Positions 1 to 5,612 of a stretch of DNA of 5,612 nt are shown piece by piece. The DNA comes from Candidatus Nanohalarchaeota archaeon (GTDB lineage Archaea > EX4484-52 > B79-G9). Below the pieces are notes generated by a model. The model did not search any database. It saw only the letters and a program-made list of their open reading frames with translations, and was not told the DNA's origin. How positions within the stretch are numbered: position 1 is the first letter of the stretch; each line of letters opens with the position of its first letter. The stretch covers positions 1-5,612 of the forward strand of contig QMVA01000109.1 in assembly GCA_003660865.1 (NCBI GenBank), in the 5' to 3' direction. The position numbers and the translations under genes are program-made.

Positions 1-686
1 ATCATCATGGAGCGCTGCAAAGACGACACAGAGCGCGAATATTACATCCACATGACCCGCAAACTCCGCTGGATCAAGAACGTGCTGATACACCAGATAG
101 AGAATCAGACATATGAGAAAACACTGCTTAACCAGACCAACCTCGAGCAAACATTTCCTGCTGAAATACGCAATCAGGCAAAACACGCAGTCAGGGATGA
201 GTACACATTTGACTTCCTTGAACTCGGAATGAGCATAACGAATGCCAGCTTGAGCAGACTGCTCTCCAGAAAATTGAGCCGTTCCTGCGCGAAATGGGAG
301 GAATATTTTCATTCACCAGCAGCCAATATCGCCTAAGTATCAACGACAAAGAATATTTCATTGACCCTTTGTTATTCCATCGCCACCTGAAATGCCTGAT
401 AGCGCTAGAACTCAAAATCGGCGAATTCATATCGGAATACGTAGGCAAGATGCAATTTTATCTTGCTGCATTGGATGACGAAGTAAAAATGGAAGATGAA
501 AATCCTTCCATCGGCATTATCTTATGCAAATCCAAAGACAAGACAATAGTAGAATACGCACTGAAAGAATCCAATAAGCCAATAGGCGTCGCAGCATATC
601 AGGTTGTTTCAACCCTGCCAAAAGAATTGAAAGACCAGCTGCCAGCACCTGAACAGATAACGCTATTCCTGGATGATGTAAAATAA
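1..686 (+). pseudogene. yhcG: YhcG/DUF1016-family PD-(D/E)XK nuclease, C-terminal half, frameshifted, 5' end outside window
   Basis: The first frame is open from base 1 and reads IIMERCKDDTEREYYI, then WIKNVLIHQIENQTYE and DEYTFDFLELG. This is the conserved middle of DUF1016/YhcG proteins. After the codons for Glu-Leu-Gly the homology continues in another reading frame (from the AAT codon at 228) as NEHNECQLEQTALQKIEPF, then REMGGIFSF. This implies one missing base around 222-231. The rest runs to TAA at 684-686, followed at once by a second TAA. The second piece holds the nuclease core: Asp at 363-365 (in YFIDPLLFH), then Glu-Leu-Lys with Glu at 408-410 and Lys at 414-416, then GEF, EYVGKMQFYL and NPSIGIILCKSKD. 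The family is a probable nuclease often found near restriction and defence genes; its substrate is not clear from sequence. The ATG at 294 could start the C-terminal piece alone (130 residues), but no ribosome site precedes it. Family assignment is confident; whether the frameshift is biological is not known. Confidence 0.85.
222..231 (+). other. Frameshift point in the YhcG-like gene (one base missing)
   Basis: Upstream family homology is in the frame that starts at base 1, ending with the codons GAA CTC GGA. Downstream homology is in the frame of AAT GAG CAT, from base 228. The downstream frame has a TGA at 219-221, so the switch must fall between 222 and about 231. A missing third base in the Gly codon at 226-227 explains it. 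No classic slippery heptamer is visible, which argues against programmed frameshifting. Confidence 0.75.
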
Positions 687-692
687 TAAAGC
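677..692 (-). terminator. Possible T-rich terminator after the nuclease gene
   Basis: Reading the minus strand just past the TGA-TAA stops of the nuclease frame gives CTTTATTATTTTAC. This T-rich stretch lies inside the end of the convergent YhcG-like gene. Archaeal transcription often ends at such T tracts without a strong hairpin, and I see no convincing stem here. This is a weak call from composition alone. Confidence 0.25.
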
Positions 693-702
693 CTGCGAAT
701 TA

Positions 703-1395
703 TCAATCCTCATCAAATTTCGGGCAATAAAACTTATACCCGCAGAACCGGCAATTATTATCATCCCCTGTAACATCAAACTCATGCTCATAATCATGAG
801 CAATGCTTTTTGCAGCCTCAATAAGCTCACTTTTAACATCTTCAAGATTGAATCCACTGCCTCGCCCATTGTTTGTCACATTGCCATCATCACCAACATT
901 CATCTCAACAGGCTTTTCAAGCCTGAGCATGTCAAGAGTCAGTCTGGACACCTTAAACCCCATCTTCTGAAGGCCAATCGCATAGAATCCAAGCTGCCAT
1001 GACCTCTTTTTAAGGGATATAGTATTCTTGTTTGTCTTATAATCAATAATCTCCACGGATCCGTCAGCCAATACATCAATCCTGTCAGCAATCCCGTAGA
1101 ACCTGAAACCATCAATCTCAAAAGAAAGCTTCACTTCAGTTTTCGACTTATCATCATACTTATCCTTGTTTCTTTCCCAGAAAACATCAATCAAAGAGTT
1201 GACATCATCAATATCCACACCATTCCATGCAGGATCTTTAATCATCTTTAGTGCATGCTCCACAAATTTCTGCTTGGAATTAAATCCTGACTGAACACCA
1301 CACTCAAACAGCTTGTGGACAAATGAGCCTGTTGTGGCGCCGCCACCGCTCATATCAAAATCACCCCGCTCTGGCATCTGCAGGAGTTGCGCCAA
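703..1395 (-). CDS. Cas4/AddB-like Fe-S PD-(D/E)XK nuclease domain, C-terminal part of a helicase-nuclease interrupted by TGA
   Basis: This 230-codon frame is the direct in-frame continuation of the helicase after the TGA at 1404-1402. Numbering from the TTG at 1395, the RecB-type nuclease motifs appear in order. They are a Gly23-to-His27 motif (TTGSFVHKLFE), Glu87, GIADRID with Asp104, IIDYKT with Asp118 and Lys120, and Gln134-to-Tyr138 (QLGFY). The C-terminus carries Cys215, Cys218 and Cys224 in CX2CX5C spacing, the Cas4/AddB iron-sulfur pattern. The fourth cluster cysteine of that family lies before the nuclease core; here it is in the helicase frame, beyond the stop. The domain should cut single-stranded ends made by the helicase. 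The TTG at 1395 and the ATG at 1377 have no clear ribosome site, so independent translation is doubtful. The frame ends TGA then TAA, 16 bp from the convergent YhcG-like stop. Domain identity is strong; whether it exists as a separate protein is uncertain. Confidence 0.85.
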   Translation of the reverse strand: MAQLLQMPERGDFDMSGGGATTGSFVHKLFECGVQSGFNSKQKFVEHALKMIKDPAWNGVDIDDVNSLIDVFWERNKDKYDDKSKTEVKLSFEIDGFRFYGIADRIDVLADGSVEIIDYKTNKNTISLKKRSWQLGFYAIGLQKMGFKVSRLTLDMLRLEKPVEMNVGDDGNVTNNGRGSGFNLEDVKSELIEAAKSIAHDYEHEFDVTGDDNNCRFCGYKFYCPKFDED

Positions 1396-1401
1396 CTCAA
1401 A

Positions 1402-1404
1402 TCA
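1402..1404 (-). other. In-frame TGA separating helicase and nuclease domains
   Basis: On the minus strand the codons are TGC CCG AAA TGA TTT GAG TTG GCG CAA. Reading through gives Cys-Pro-Lys-X-Phe-Glu-Leu-Ala-Gln-Leu-Leu-Gln-Met-Pro, the usual entry into this nuclease family (a CP motif, then a basic or aromatic stretch, then LxxPER). No frame change is needed. A C-to-T transition in a CGA Arg codon would explain the stop, and so would a change from GGA or TGG. The position is not catalytic, so selenocysteine has no obvious purpose. Confidence 0.85.
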
Positions 1405-3927
1405 TTTCGGGCAGTCATCATATTCTATGAGCCCCGTCGGGCTGAATGTGAACTCATCTGCCGGGAACACAAGTGATGAGCGGTTTTCTGCACACCTCAA
1501 AAGATGGCGCTCCAGTTCCTCATTATTGACTGCGATACCATTAAGCGCCCCGCTGAAATCCGTAATCTGCTTATCACGGCATACAACATAATTCATGATT
1601 CGCCCAACAATTGCATTGAAATCATCTGAATCAAGGGAATTGACCACCTGCTCTTTCAAAAGTAATTTGTATCTCTCATAGCTGCTGCATGGAGCCATTA
1701 CTGTACTGGTCTCATCATCATCTTTAATCAGTTCACAGTTTGGATTCTCTGCATACTCTATGTCATCCAGAAATACTGATTGCCTGCTGGAATCCGGTTC
1801 ACTGCTGTATGATCTTGCGTAAGTCAGGACCAGTTTGTCTTTTGCGCGGGTCCATGCAACATAGCATAGTCTTCGCTCCTCATACAAAAGCACATCCTTC
1901 TCATACTGCCTTATCCTTTTCTGTTTTTCATCTTCACATATCTCTCCCCATGAGGCAATCTCTGCCTTTAAGTCTGGCAGCAATTCCTTTGGGATCAATG
2001 GCTCATTCCTTGTCCTTGTGATTGGAAACCTGTTTTCTGCCATGTTTGAGACAATGACCAGATCATACTCAAGTCCTTTTGTTGCATGGATTGTCATCAT
2101 CCGGACAGCATCAATATGCATGACCTTTGAGGATTCAACATCTACACCCAAGGTATCAATGATTTCAATATGCCTGATAAAATTAGATAATGTCTTTTCG
2201 TGCATTTCATAAAAGTTTTCTGCAATATCATAGAATTTCCTGAGATTCATCAATGATTCAATATTTGAAGTCGTGCGCTCATAAGTAAATGCCCTGTTCA
2301 GGCCGGACAACTCATAGATATCCAGGACAAGTTCAGGCAGTGATTTGTTAGAGACCGCAAGCAGTTTTTTCAGTTTCGATGCAACATATCCTGCAATCTT
2401 TTTCCCTTCTTCTGAAAGGTTCACATCTTCAAGTGCGCAGAGCAATGCCTCATCAATTGCGATATCATCACTGCGGCGCTTTTTGAGGTACCTGCCGATC
2501 TTCACAGAATCACCCGGGCTCAGTGTGTTGTGGTAATGGAAAAGGTCCCACCAGCTCTGCTCCCCTGTGCCGGATCTCTCAGCAATATTTGAAAGAACAG
2601 AAAGATATGCAACTACAGTCCTTATCTCTCTTCTCTGCATCATGTTTGTTCTGCCTGTTGAAATTACCGGGATGTTTTTCAGCTCCAGCGCATGCCTGAT
2701 GATCTCTGATTGCCTGTGTGTCCTGTAAAGGATGCAGATATTGCTTTTGGATACTCCCTCATCAATTGCTTTTTCTACAAAGTCAGCTATGTATCTCGCC
2801 TCTTCACGTGAATTGGCAAGCTCAATGACCTTTACTTTTTCCCCGTCTCTATCTTGTGCATTTTGCACAAGGATGCAGTCTGATTCTGTTCCATAATTAT
2901 TCTTTACCAGTTTATGGGCAATATTCAGGACAGTGTTGGGCGACCTGTAGCTTCGGTCAAGCTTGAACACATCACTATCTTCATTAACGCCAAAAGACTG
3001 CTTGAAATGCTCAAAGCTCTCCTTGTATGTGCCCCTGAAACCGTAGACTGACTGGTTCGGGTCCCCGACAACAGTTATGTTCCTATGCGCAGCAAGATAT
3101 TCAATCAACTCAAACTGCACTTTGTTTGTATCCTGGAACTCATCCACGAAAATGTATTTGTATGTGTCTGTGTATTTATCTGAGCCAAACTGCCTCAACA
3201 ATTGCAGGACATACTGGTTAAGATCAGAATAATCAAGAAGGTTCTTCTCATTTTTAAGCTCATCATACTTTTTCCACACATCAATGAATTCCCTGAACCG
3301 GCTGTATTCATCATACGCGCGAAGGAAAGAGGTAATTTCTTTCTTTTTTTCCCTGATAGCCCTTCTTTCATCAACAGTGTCATGCGGTTCAAGATAAAGC
3401 GTAGATAATTCTGTTCTTTGCTCTTTTGCATATTCATCCATCTCATGCCCGCAGCAGAGCGCAGCAACATTTTCTTTGAGATTGGCGCAATATTTCTCAA
3501 TATCCTTCACAGATACTCCGAAATCCTTTGCAGAATGTATTGTTGTTACATATCTGTTGGACCAGTAAGGCGTAATCTCCAGGTGCTTATGCACCAGTAT
3601 CTTTGCATCATCCGGCAAAAGAACGCAAAATCCCTCATCAATACCCACAAGATGCCCGTCTTCTCTCAGGACATCTGCGCAGAACGCATGGAATGTCCTG
3701 ATAGTGACGGATGATGAGGTTTTTTCGCCTACTTTCTTTTTCAGTGAATTTGTGGCGCCATTTGAAAAAGTCAGGCAAAGTATCTCTTCTGGCCTGTATT
3801 TTTTGACAGTGTTTACCAGGTGGTTTATCTTTTCGACGATGGTGTGGGTTTTGCCTGTGCCTGCGCCTGCAAGCACAACGCATGGTCCTTCATCCTTCTC
3901 AATTGCCAATTCCTGGGATGTTTTCAT
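1402..3927 (-). CDS. UvrD/Rep superfamily 1A DNA helicase, N-terminal part of a helicase-nuclease
   Basis: ATP-driven 3'-5' DNA translocase of the UvrD/PcrA/RecB type, 841 residues from the ATG at 3927. Motifs in that numbering: Q-motif glutamine at 5; Walker A AGAGTGKT at about 20-27 (Lys26); motif Ia LCLTFSNGAT about 50-59; Ib TIRTFHAF about 75-82; Walker B VDEFQDTN 261-268; motif III VVGDPNQSVYGFRG 286-299; motif IV LDRSYRSP 323-330; motif V MTIHATKGLEYD 611-622; motif VI YVAWTRAKDKLVLT 689-702. All catalytic residues look intact. The C-terminus ends FSPTGLIEYDDCPK, the start of a fused RecB/Cas4 nuclease domain that continues after the stop. I chose 3927 because AGAGG lies 8 nt upstream and the DinD stop is one base before it. 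The frame is open upstream to an ATG at 3984 (860 residues), but that start lacks a ribosome site and overlaps DinD. No other stop occurs in the frame, so the TGA is either recent or tolerated. Confidence 0.92.
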   Translation of the reverse strand: MKTSQELAIEKDEGPCVVLAGAGTGKTHTIVEKINHLVNTVKKYRPEEILCLTFSNGATNSLKKKVGEKTSSSVTIRTFHAFCADVLREDGHLVGIDEGFCVLLPDDAKILVHKHLEITPYWSNRYVTTIHSAKDFGVSVKDIEKYCANLKENVAALCCGHEMDEYAKEQRTELSTLYLEPHDTVDERRAIREKKKEITSFLRAYDEYSRFREFIDVWKKYDELKNEKNLLDYSDLNQYVLQLLRQFGSDKYTDTYKYIFVDEFQDTNKVQFELIEYLAAHRNITVVGDPNQSVYGFRGTYKESFEHFKQSFGVNEDSDVFKLDRSYRSPNTVLNIAHKLVKNNYGTESDCILVQNAQDRDGEKVKVIELANSREEARYIADFVEKAIDEGVSKSNICILYRTHRQSEIIRHALELKNIPVISTGRTNMMQRREIRTVVAYLSVLSNIAERSGTGEQSWWDLFHYHNTLSPGDSVKIGRYLKKRRSDDIAIDEALLCALEDVNLSEEGKKIAGYVASKLKKLLAVSNKSLPELVLDIYELSGLNRAFTYERTTSNIESLMNLRKFYDIAENFYEMHEKTLSNFIRHIEIIDTLGVDVESSKVMHIDAVRMMTIHATKGLEYDLVIVSNMAENRFPITRTRNEPLIPKELLPDLKAEIASWGEICEDEKQKRIRQYEKDVLLYEERRLCYVAWTRAKDKLVLTYARSYSSEPDSSRQSVFLDDIEYAENPNCELIKDDDETSTVMAPCSSYERYKLLLKEQVVNSLDSDDFNAIVGRIMNYVVCRDKQITDFSGALNGIAVNNEELERHLLRCAENRSSLVFPADEFTFSPTGLIEYDDCPK

Positions 3928-3935
3928 TTTAAGCG

Positions 3936-3940
3936 CCTCT
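3936..3940 (-). promoter_or_regulatory. Ribosome binding site that sets the helicase start at 3927
   Basis: The minus strand reads AGAGG, then 8 nt, then ATG (3927-3925). The DinD stop TAA (3931-3929) lies between, with one base separating it from the ATG. This arrangement suggests coupled translation. Neither the ATG at 3984 nor the one at 3963 has a comparable site at usable spacing. Confidence 0.55.
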
Positions 3941-4277
3941 TCTGCATATTCTTTTTTTCTCATCTTCCGGCAGAAAGTTCTCATTAGAGATTATTGACTC
4001 GCCGAGATTTTCTTCAAGGTCTTTTCTTACTCTTTTTGCGATATTTCCGCCTTTGTTGGCTGAGGTCATGCATTGGGATACCCCGCACGAATCATCTTTT
4101 TTTGTGATGTCTGTAGTCGCTTTTTCACCGAACATAGTTAAAATTAACTCCCAGTCCGTCATATGATCCCTTAAATTCCGGTTCTTTTCCTGTATTCCTT
4201 TGAATTGCTTATATTCCTGAACTGTTTTTCCAAAGGTGGCTTTAGAAATCTCGTTTGTTAATATTGCAAAATTCTTA

Positions 4278-4283
4278 TTTTTT
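4278..4283 (-). other. A6 run with +1 indel in the DinD-like gene
   Basis: The minus strand reads CAT, six A, then TAAGAATTTTGCA. With six A the frame meets TAA at 4277-4275. With five A it reads His-Lys-Asn-Lys-Asn-Phe-Ala-Ile-Leu, which rejoins family homology (the FAILTxEI motif). One extra A in a homopolymer is both a common mutation and a common sequencing error. Confidence 0.7.
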
Positions 4284-4313
4284 ATGACTCCCCTTTCTTT
4301 CCATTTTTAGCCA

Positions 4314-4370
4314 TTCACCAACTGCTTTTGGCTAAAAAGCCGAGAGAGCAGCGCAAGCGGAGTGACCGGA
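4314..4370 (-). repeat. 57-bp in-frame insertion in the DinD-like gene, GC-rich, with inverted-repeat end
   Basis: Family homology reads RQELTEE up to 4371 and resumes WLKMERKG from 4313, where relatives have a continuous RQELTDEWKKRG. The extra 57 bases keep the frame but add Ser-Gly-His-Ser-Ala-Cys-Ala-Ala-Leu-Ser-Ala-Phe, then TAG. Bases 4340-4370 are clearly richer in G and C than their surroundings. The insertion ends in a short sequence (4329-4338) that is a perfect 10-bp inverted copy of the flanking gene (4304-4313), with a 15-nt loop. GAA occurs at both ends, a possible 3-bp target duplication. It could be a tiny mobile element, a dispersed repeat, or a template-switch product. I see no second copy in the window. 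Confidence 0.5.
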
Positions 4371-4754
4371 TTCCTCTGTCAATTCCTGCCTGACTGCAAT
4401 ACCTCTCAATCGCTTATCAATCCATTCTTTAGGATAACCTTTAACTTCATAGTATTCCTTTATCCTGTCCTGCCCGATTTCAGGGCCCTCTATCTCCTGT
4501 ATTCTTTCATAGCCGACCTGCGCCAGCCATTGCTTAAACGGCTCTGCTTTTTTGGAAGGAATTGACTGGATTATTCTGAAAAGTGATTTTGTGTTGGCGC
4601 AGTCTGTAAGCCTCATTTTGCCATCAGGAGCAGGTAATTTCAAAGGGTTACAAATTGTAACCAGTTGATTTTCTCTGTGTTTCAGGACTTTCCAATAATT
4701 ACGAGGATTAGGGCTATCAGTTAATGCCTGAATAATATCTACTACTGAAAAATA

Positions 4755-4757
4755 CTA
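4755..4757 (-). other. TAG replacing a conserved Trp codon in the DinD-like gene
   Basis: The codons are GAT GAA TAG TAT TTT TCA, Asp-Glu-stop-Tyr-Phe-Ser. BRO-N/DinD proteins have Glu-Trp-Tyr-Phe-Ser here, so a G-to-A change in TGG is the simplest origin. A pyrrolysine reading is not supported because the site is a Trp in the family. Confidence 0.7.
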
Positions 4758-4831
4758 TTCATCATTATACCAAAGTCTCCTGATATTCTTGCCCTGAAAT
4801 ACAACCAATGCGCTATCTGAATTCATTTTCA

Positions 4832-4868
4832 CACCCATCAACTAAATTACCGCCTGTAAGTATATATA
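4832..4868 (-). promoter_or_regulatory. Archaeal-type TATA promoter and ribosome site of the DinD-helicase unit
   Basis: The minus strand carries TATATATA at 4868-4861, preceded by AATTAGC as a possible BRE-like element. The box centre is about 27 nt from the ATG at 4838, the spacing for a leaderless archaeal transcript starting at that ATG. The next in-frame ATG, at 4826, has GGGTG (4836-4832) 5 nt upstream and could be used with a short leader. The box lies in the 75-bp gap after the 199-residue gene. This is inferred from spacing and composition only. Confidence 0.4.
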
Positions 4869-4913
4869 GCTAATTGGTACAACATGCCGATAGAATACTT
4901 TTACGCATCAGCT

Positions 4914-5513
4914 TCATGCATTTACCCTACCAATATATTCAATCTGCGCCAAATCCACACTAATTGATGCAACGCGCATGCACCCCCGACCCCACCCTGC
5001 ATTCAGATTGACCCGACACACCCTCATGTCATCATAGCGCTCTTCCTCATAAATCGACAAAGAAACATCTTTGTACTTCCCGATTGTGAATTTTTCGAAT
5101 CCCCGCAGCGCAAGTAAATCTTCAGTAAATACTTCTTTTTCCTTGAAATTCTCAAGCGCAGTCAAAGTATTTTGGACTCTGCGGCACTGCGCAGCCTTCT
5201 TAACAATATCAGTCACATCCTCAGAACTTTCATAACGTGTGACTTCATCAAAACAGGGCACTTTCCCATACACTATCCCCTTATGTAAGATGATATCCTT
5301 GCGCGAACTTTGGAACAATTCCAGAATATATTTTGGCAGGAGTACATTATAGTGGTTTTTCAACGGTTTTTCAGTGTAGATTGCTTCGTGGCGATGACTA
5401 CCGATTATTTCCGGGAGTTTCAGCTTTTTGAACCGCGCAATGAAGATTATTGGGAAGTCTTTCAGGGTATTGAATTTTCTCGCGCATGTGGGGCATCTGT
5501 CCATGTAGATCAC
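4914..5513 (-). CDS. Unidentified 199-residue protein with N-terminal CPTC knuckle
   Basis: I do not recognise this family. The protein begins MIYMDRCPTCARKF. The CxxC pair (Cys7, Cys10) looks like half of a zinc ribbon, but no matching second CxxC follows; the other cysteines are single (87, 110, 166, 178). There is no signal peptide or clear membrane segment. A mixed charged middle (about 90-160) is followed by a hydrophobic, strand-like C-terminus (about 163-199) that contains NAGWGRG. The GTG at 5513 overlaps the preceding gene's TGA as GTGA, a typical coupled start. An ATG three codons on (5504) has AAAGG about 11 nt upstream and is an alternative. The frame has an in-frame TAG at 5534-5532 and so cannot extend far. 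It ends TGA, and a second in-frame TGA lies two codons later. Being long, free of stops and overlap-coupled, it is probably real. Confidence 0.6.
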   Translation of the reverse strand: MIYMDRCPTCARKFNTLKDFPIIFIARFKKLKLPEIIGSHRHEAIYTEKPLKNHYNVLLPKYILELFQSSRKDIILHKGIVYGKVPCFDEVTRYESSEDVTDIVKKAAQCRRVQNTLTALENFKEKEVFTEDLLALRGFEKFTIGKYKDVSLSIYEEERYDDMRVCRVNLNAGWGRGCMRVASISVDLAQIEYIGRVNA

Positions 5514-5612
5514 GACCTTTGAGGTAATGGCCTATACATTATGGCCATATCCAACAACTTCATCTTTGGAAAATCAGGTTTCAAATGAAACTCCCTAAAT
5601 ACATCCTTCACA
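5510..5612 (-). CDS. C-terminal 33 residues of an unidentified gene entering from the right edge
   Basis: The minus strand is open from the window edge and ends YRPLPQRS then TGA at 5512-5510. The visible peptide starts VKDVFREFHLKPDFPKMKLL and is rich in Lys, Phe and Pro. It is too short to identify. Its stop overlaps the GTG of the 199-residue gene in the sequence GTGA, which suggests both belong to one operon. The open frame and the overlap support it; the short length limits confidence. Confidence 0.5.
   Translation of the reverse strand, partial: VKDVFREFHLKPDFPKMKLLDMAIMYRPLPQRS

Larger units (their letters stand above)
3929..4838 (-). pseudogene. dinD: DinD / BRO-N family DNA-damage-inducible protein, multiply disrupted
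   Basis: Joining three frames along the minus strand rebuilds a DinD-like protein. It begins MNSDSALVVFQGKNIRRLWY (ATG 4826; in-frame ATG also at 4838). Then comes NDE, a TAG at 4757-4755, and YFSVVDIIQALTDSPNPRNYW, the BRO-N domain. Next are KMRLTDCANTKSLFRIIQSI, KAEPFKQWLAQVGYERIQEI and RLRGIAVRQELTEE. A 57-bp insertion carrying a second TAG (4334-4332) follows, then EWLKMERKGSHK. A frame change in a run of six A (4283-4278) leads to NFAILTNEISKATFG, LRDHMTDWELILTMFGEKA and KGGNIAKRVRKDLEE. The frame ends at TAA 3931-3929. In family members the first stop position is a conserved Trp (NEEWYFSVVD), so TGG to TAG is likely. E. coli DinD (about 274 residues) is SOS-induced and inhibits RecA filaments; other BRO-N proteins act as phage-type regulators. 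The gene sits directly before the helicase. Three lesions make a functional protein unlikely unless the sequence is wrong. Confidence 0.85.

Noticed and set aside
1402..1404. Selenocysteine or changed genetic code at the TGA
   Set aside because: The site is not catalytic in the family, Trp codons in the same protein are TGG, and TGA ends other frames in the window. I also see no recognisable SECIS-like structure.
784..2536. Several plus-strand open frames opposite the helicase-nuclease
   Set aside because: They are antisense shadows of a gene with full motif support; none shows a recognisable domain.
3952..3958. Programmed frameshift at the A7 run joining DinD to the helicase
   Set aside because: Joining the frames would need a +1 shift, which an A7 run does not favour, and the helicase has its own well-placed ATG and ribosome site.
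4884..4967. Small plus-strand frame starting MPIEYFYAS after the TATATATA
   Set aside because: It is 27 codons, has no ribosome site, and mostly lies antisense to the 3' end of the 199-residue gene.
5528..5548. Inverted ATGGCC/GGCCAT pair as an operator
   Set aside because: It lies inside the open frame of the partial upstream gene, and the 6-bp arms can arise by chance.
5578..5591. GTTTCA-AA-TGAAAC palindrome
   Set aside because: It is within the partial coding frame at the window edge, single copy, and not positioned at a start.
1..5612. CRISPR array, tRNA or rRNA gene
   Set aside because: No spaced direct repeats, tRNA cloverleaf or rRNA-like sequence was seen. The Cas4-like domain belongs to the helicase fusion and is not evidence for a CRISPR locus.

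Overview
This is an AT-leaning window (roughly 40-45% GC by eye) from a prokaryote, more likely an archaeon than a bacterium. The reasons are modest. Arginine is written mostly with AGA/AGG, ATA is common for isoleucine, and a TATATATA box sits at archaeal spacing before a start codon. The long helicase carries a C-terminal iron-sulfur Cas4/AddB-like nuclease domain, an architecture also found in archaea. The families present also occur in bacteria, so the assignment is tentative.

The left end (1-686, + strand) is the C-terminal half of a YhcG/DUF1016 PD-(D/E)XK nuclease. It enters from outside the window and is broken by a one-base deletion near 222-231. It converges, with only about 16 bp between stops, on a minus-strand cluster that fills the rest of the window. 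Read from right to left, that cluster holds: the C-terminus of an unidentified gene (5612-5510); an unidentified 199-residue protein that overlaps it by GTGA; a short intergenic region with a TATA box; a DinD/BRO-N family gene (about 4838-3929) broken by a TAG at a conserved tryptophan, a 57-bp insertion with a second TAG, and a +1 indel in an A run; and a UvrD/Rep superfamily 1A helicase whose best start lies one base after the DinD stop.

The helicase reading frame is interrupted by a single in-frame TGA (1404-1402). The same frame continues as a complete RecB/Cas4-like nuclease domain. The TGA falls between the first cysteine of the Fe-S cluster (Asp-Asp-Cys-Pro, at the helicase C-terminus) and the other three (CX2CX5C, at the nuclease C-terminus). 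The two pieces are therefore almost certainly one ancestral protein of about 1074 residues. Trp codons elsewhere are TGG, and TGA ends other frames here, so a changed genetic code is not supported.

As an intact system this would be a DNA-processing module: a DinD-like SOS/RecA-modulating protein translationally linked to a helicase-nuclease of the AddAB/RecBCD type, facing a YhcG nuclease. All three recognisable genes are disrupted. The window is therefore either a decaying mobile or defence island, or a stretch with sequencing or assembly errors, or (least likely) a place where recoding occurs. Distinguishing these is the main open question.
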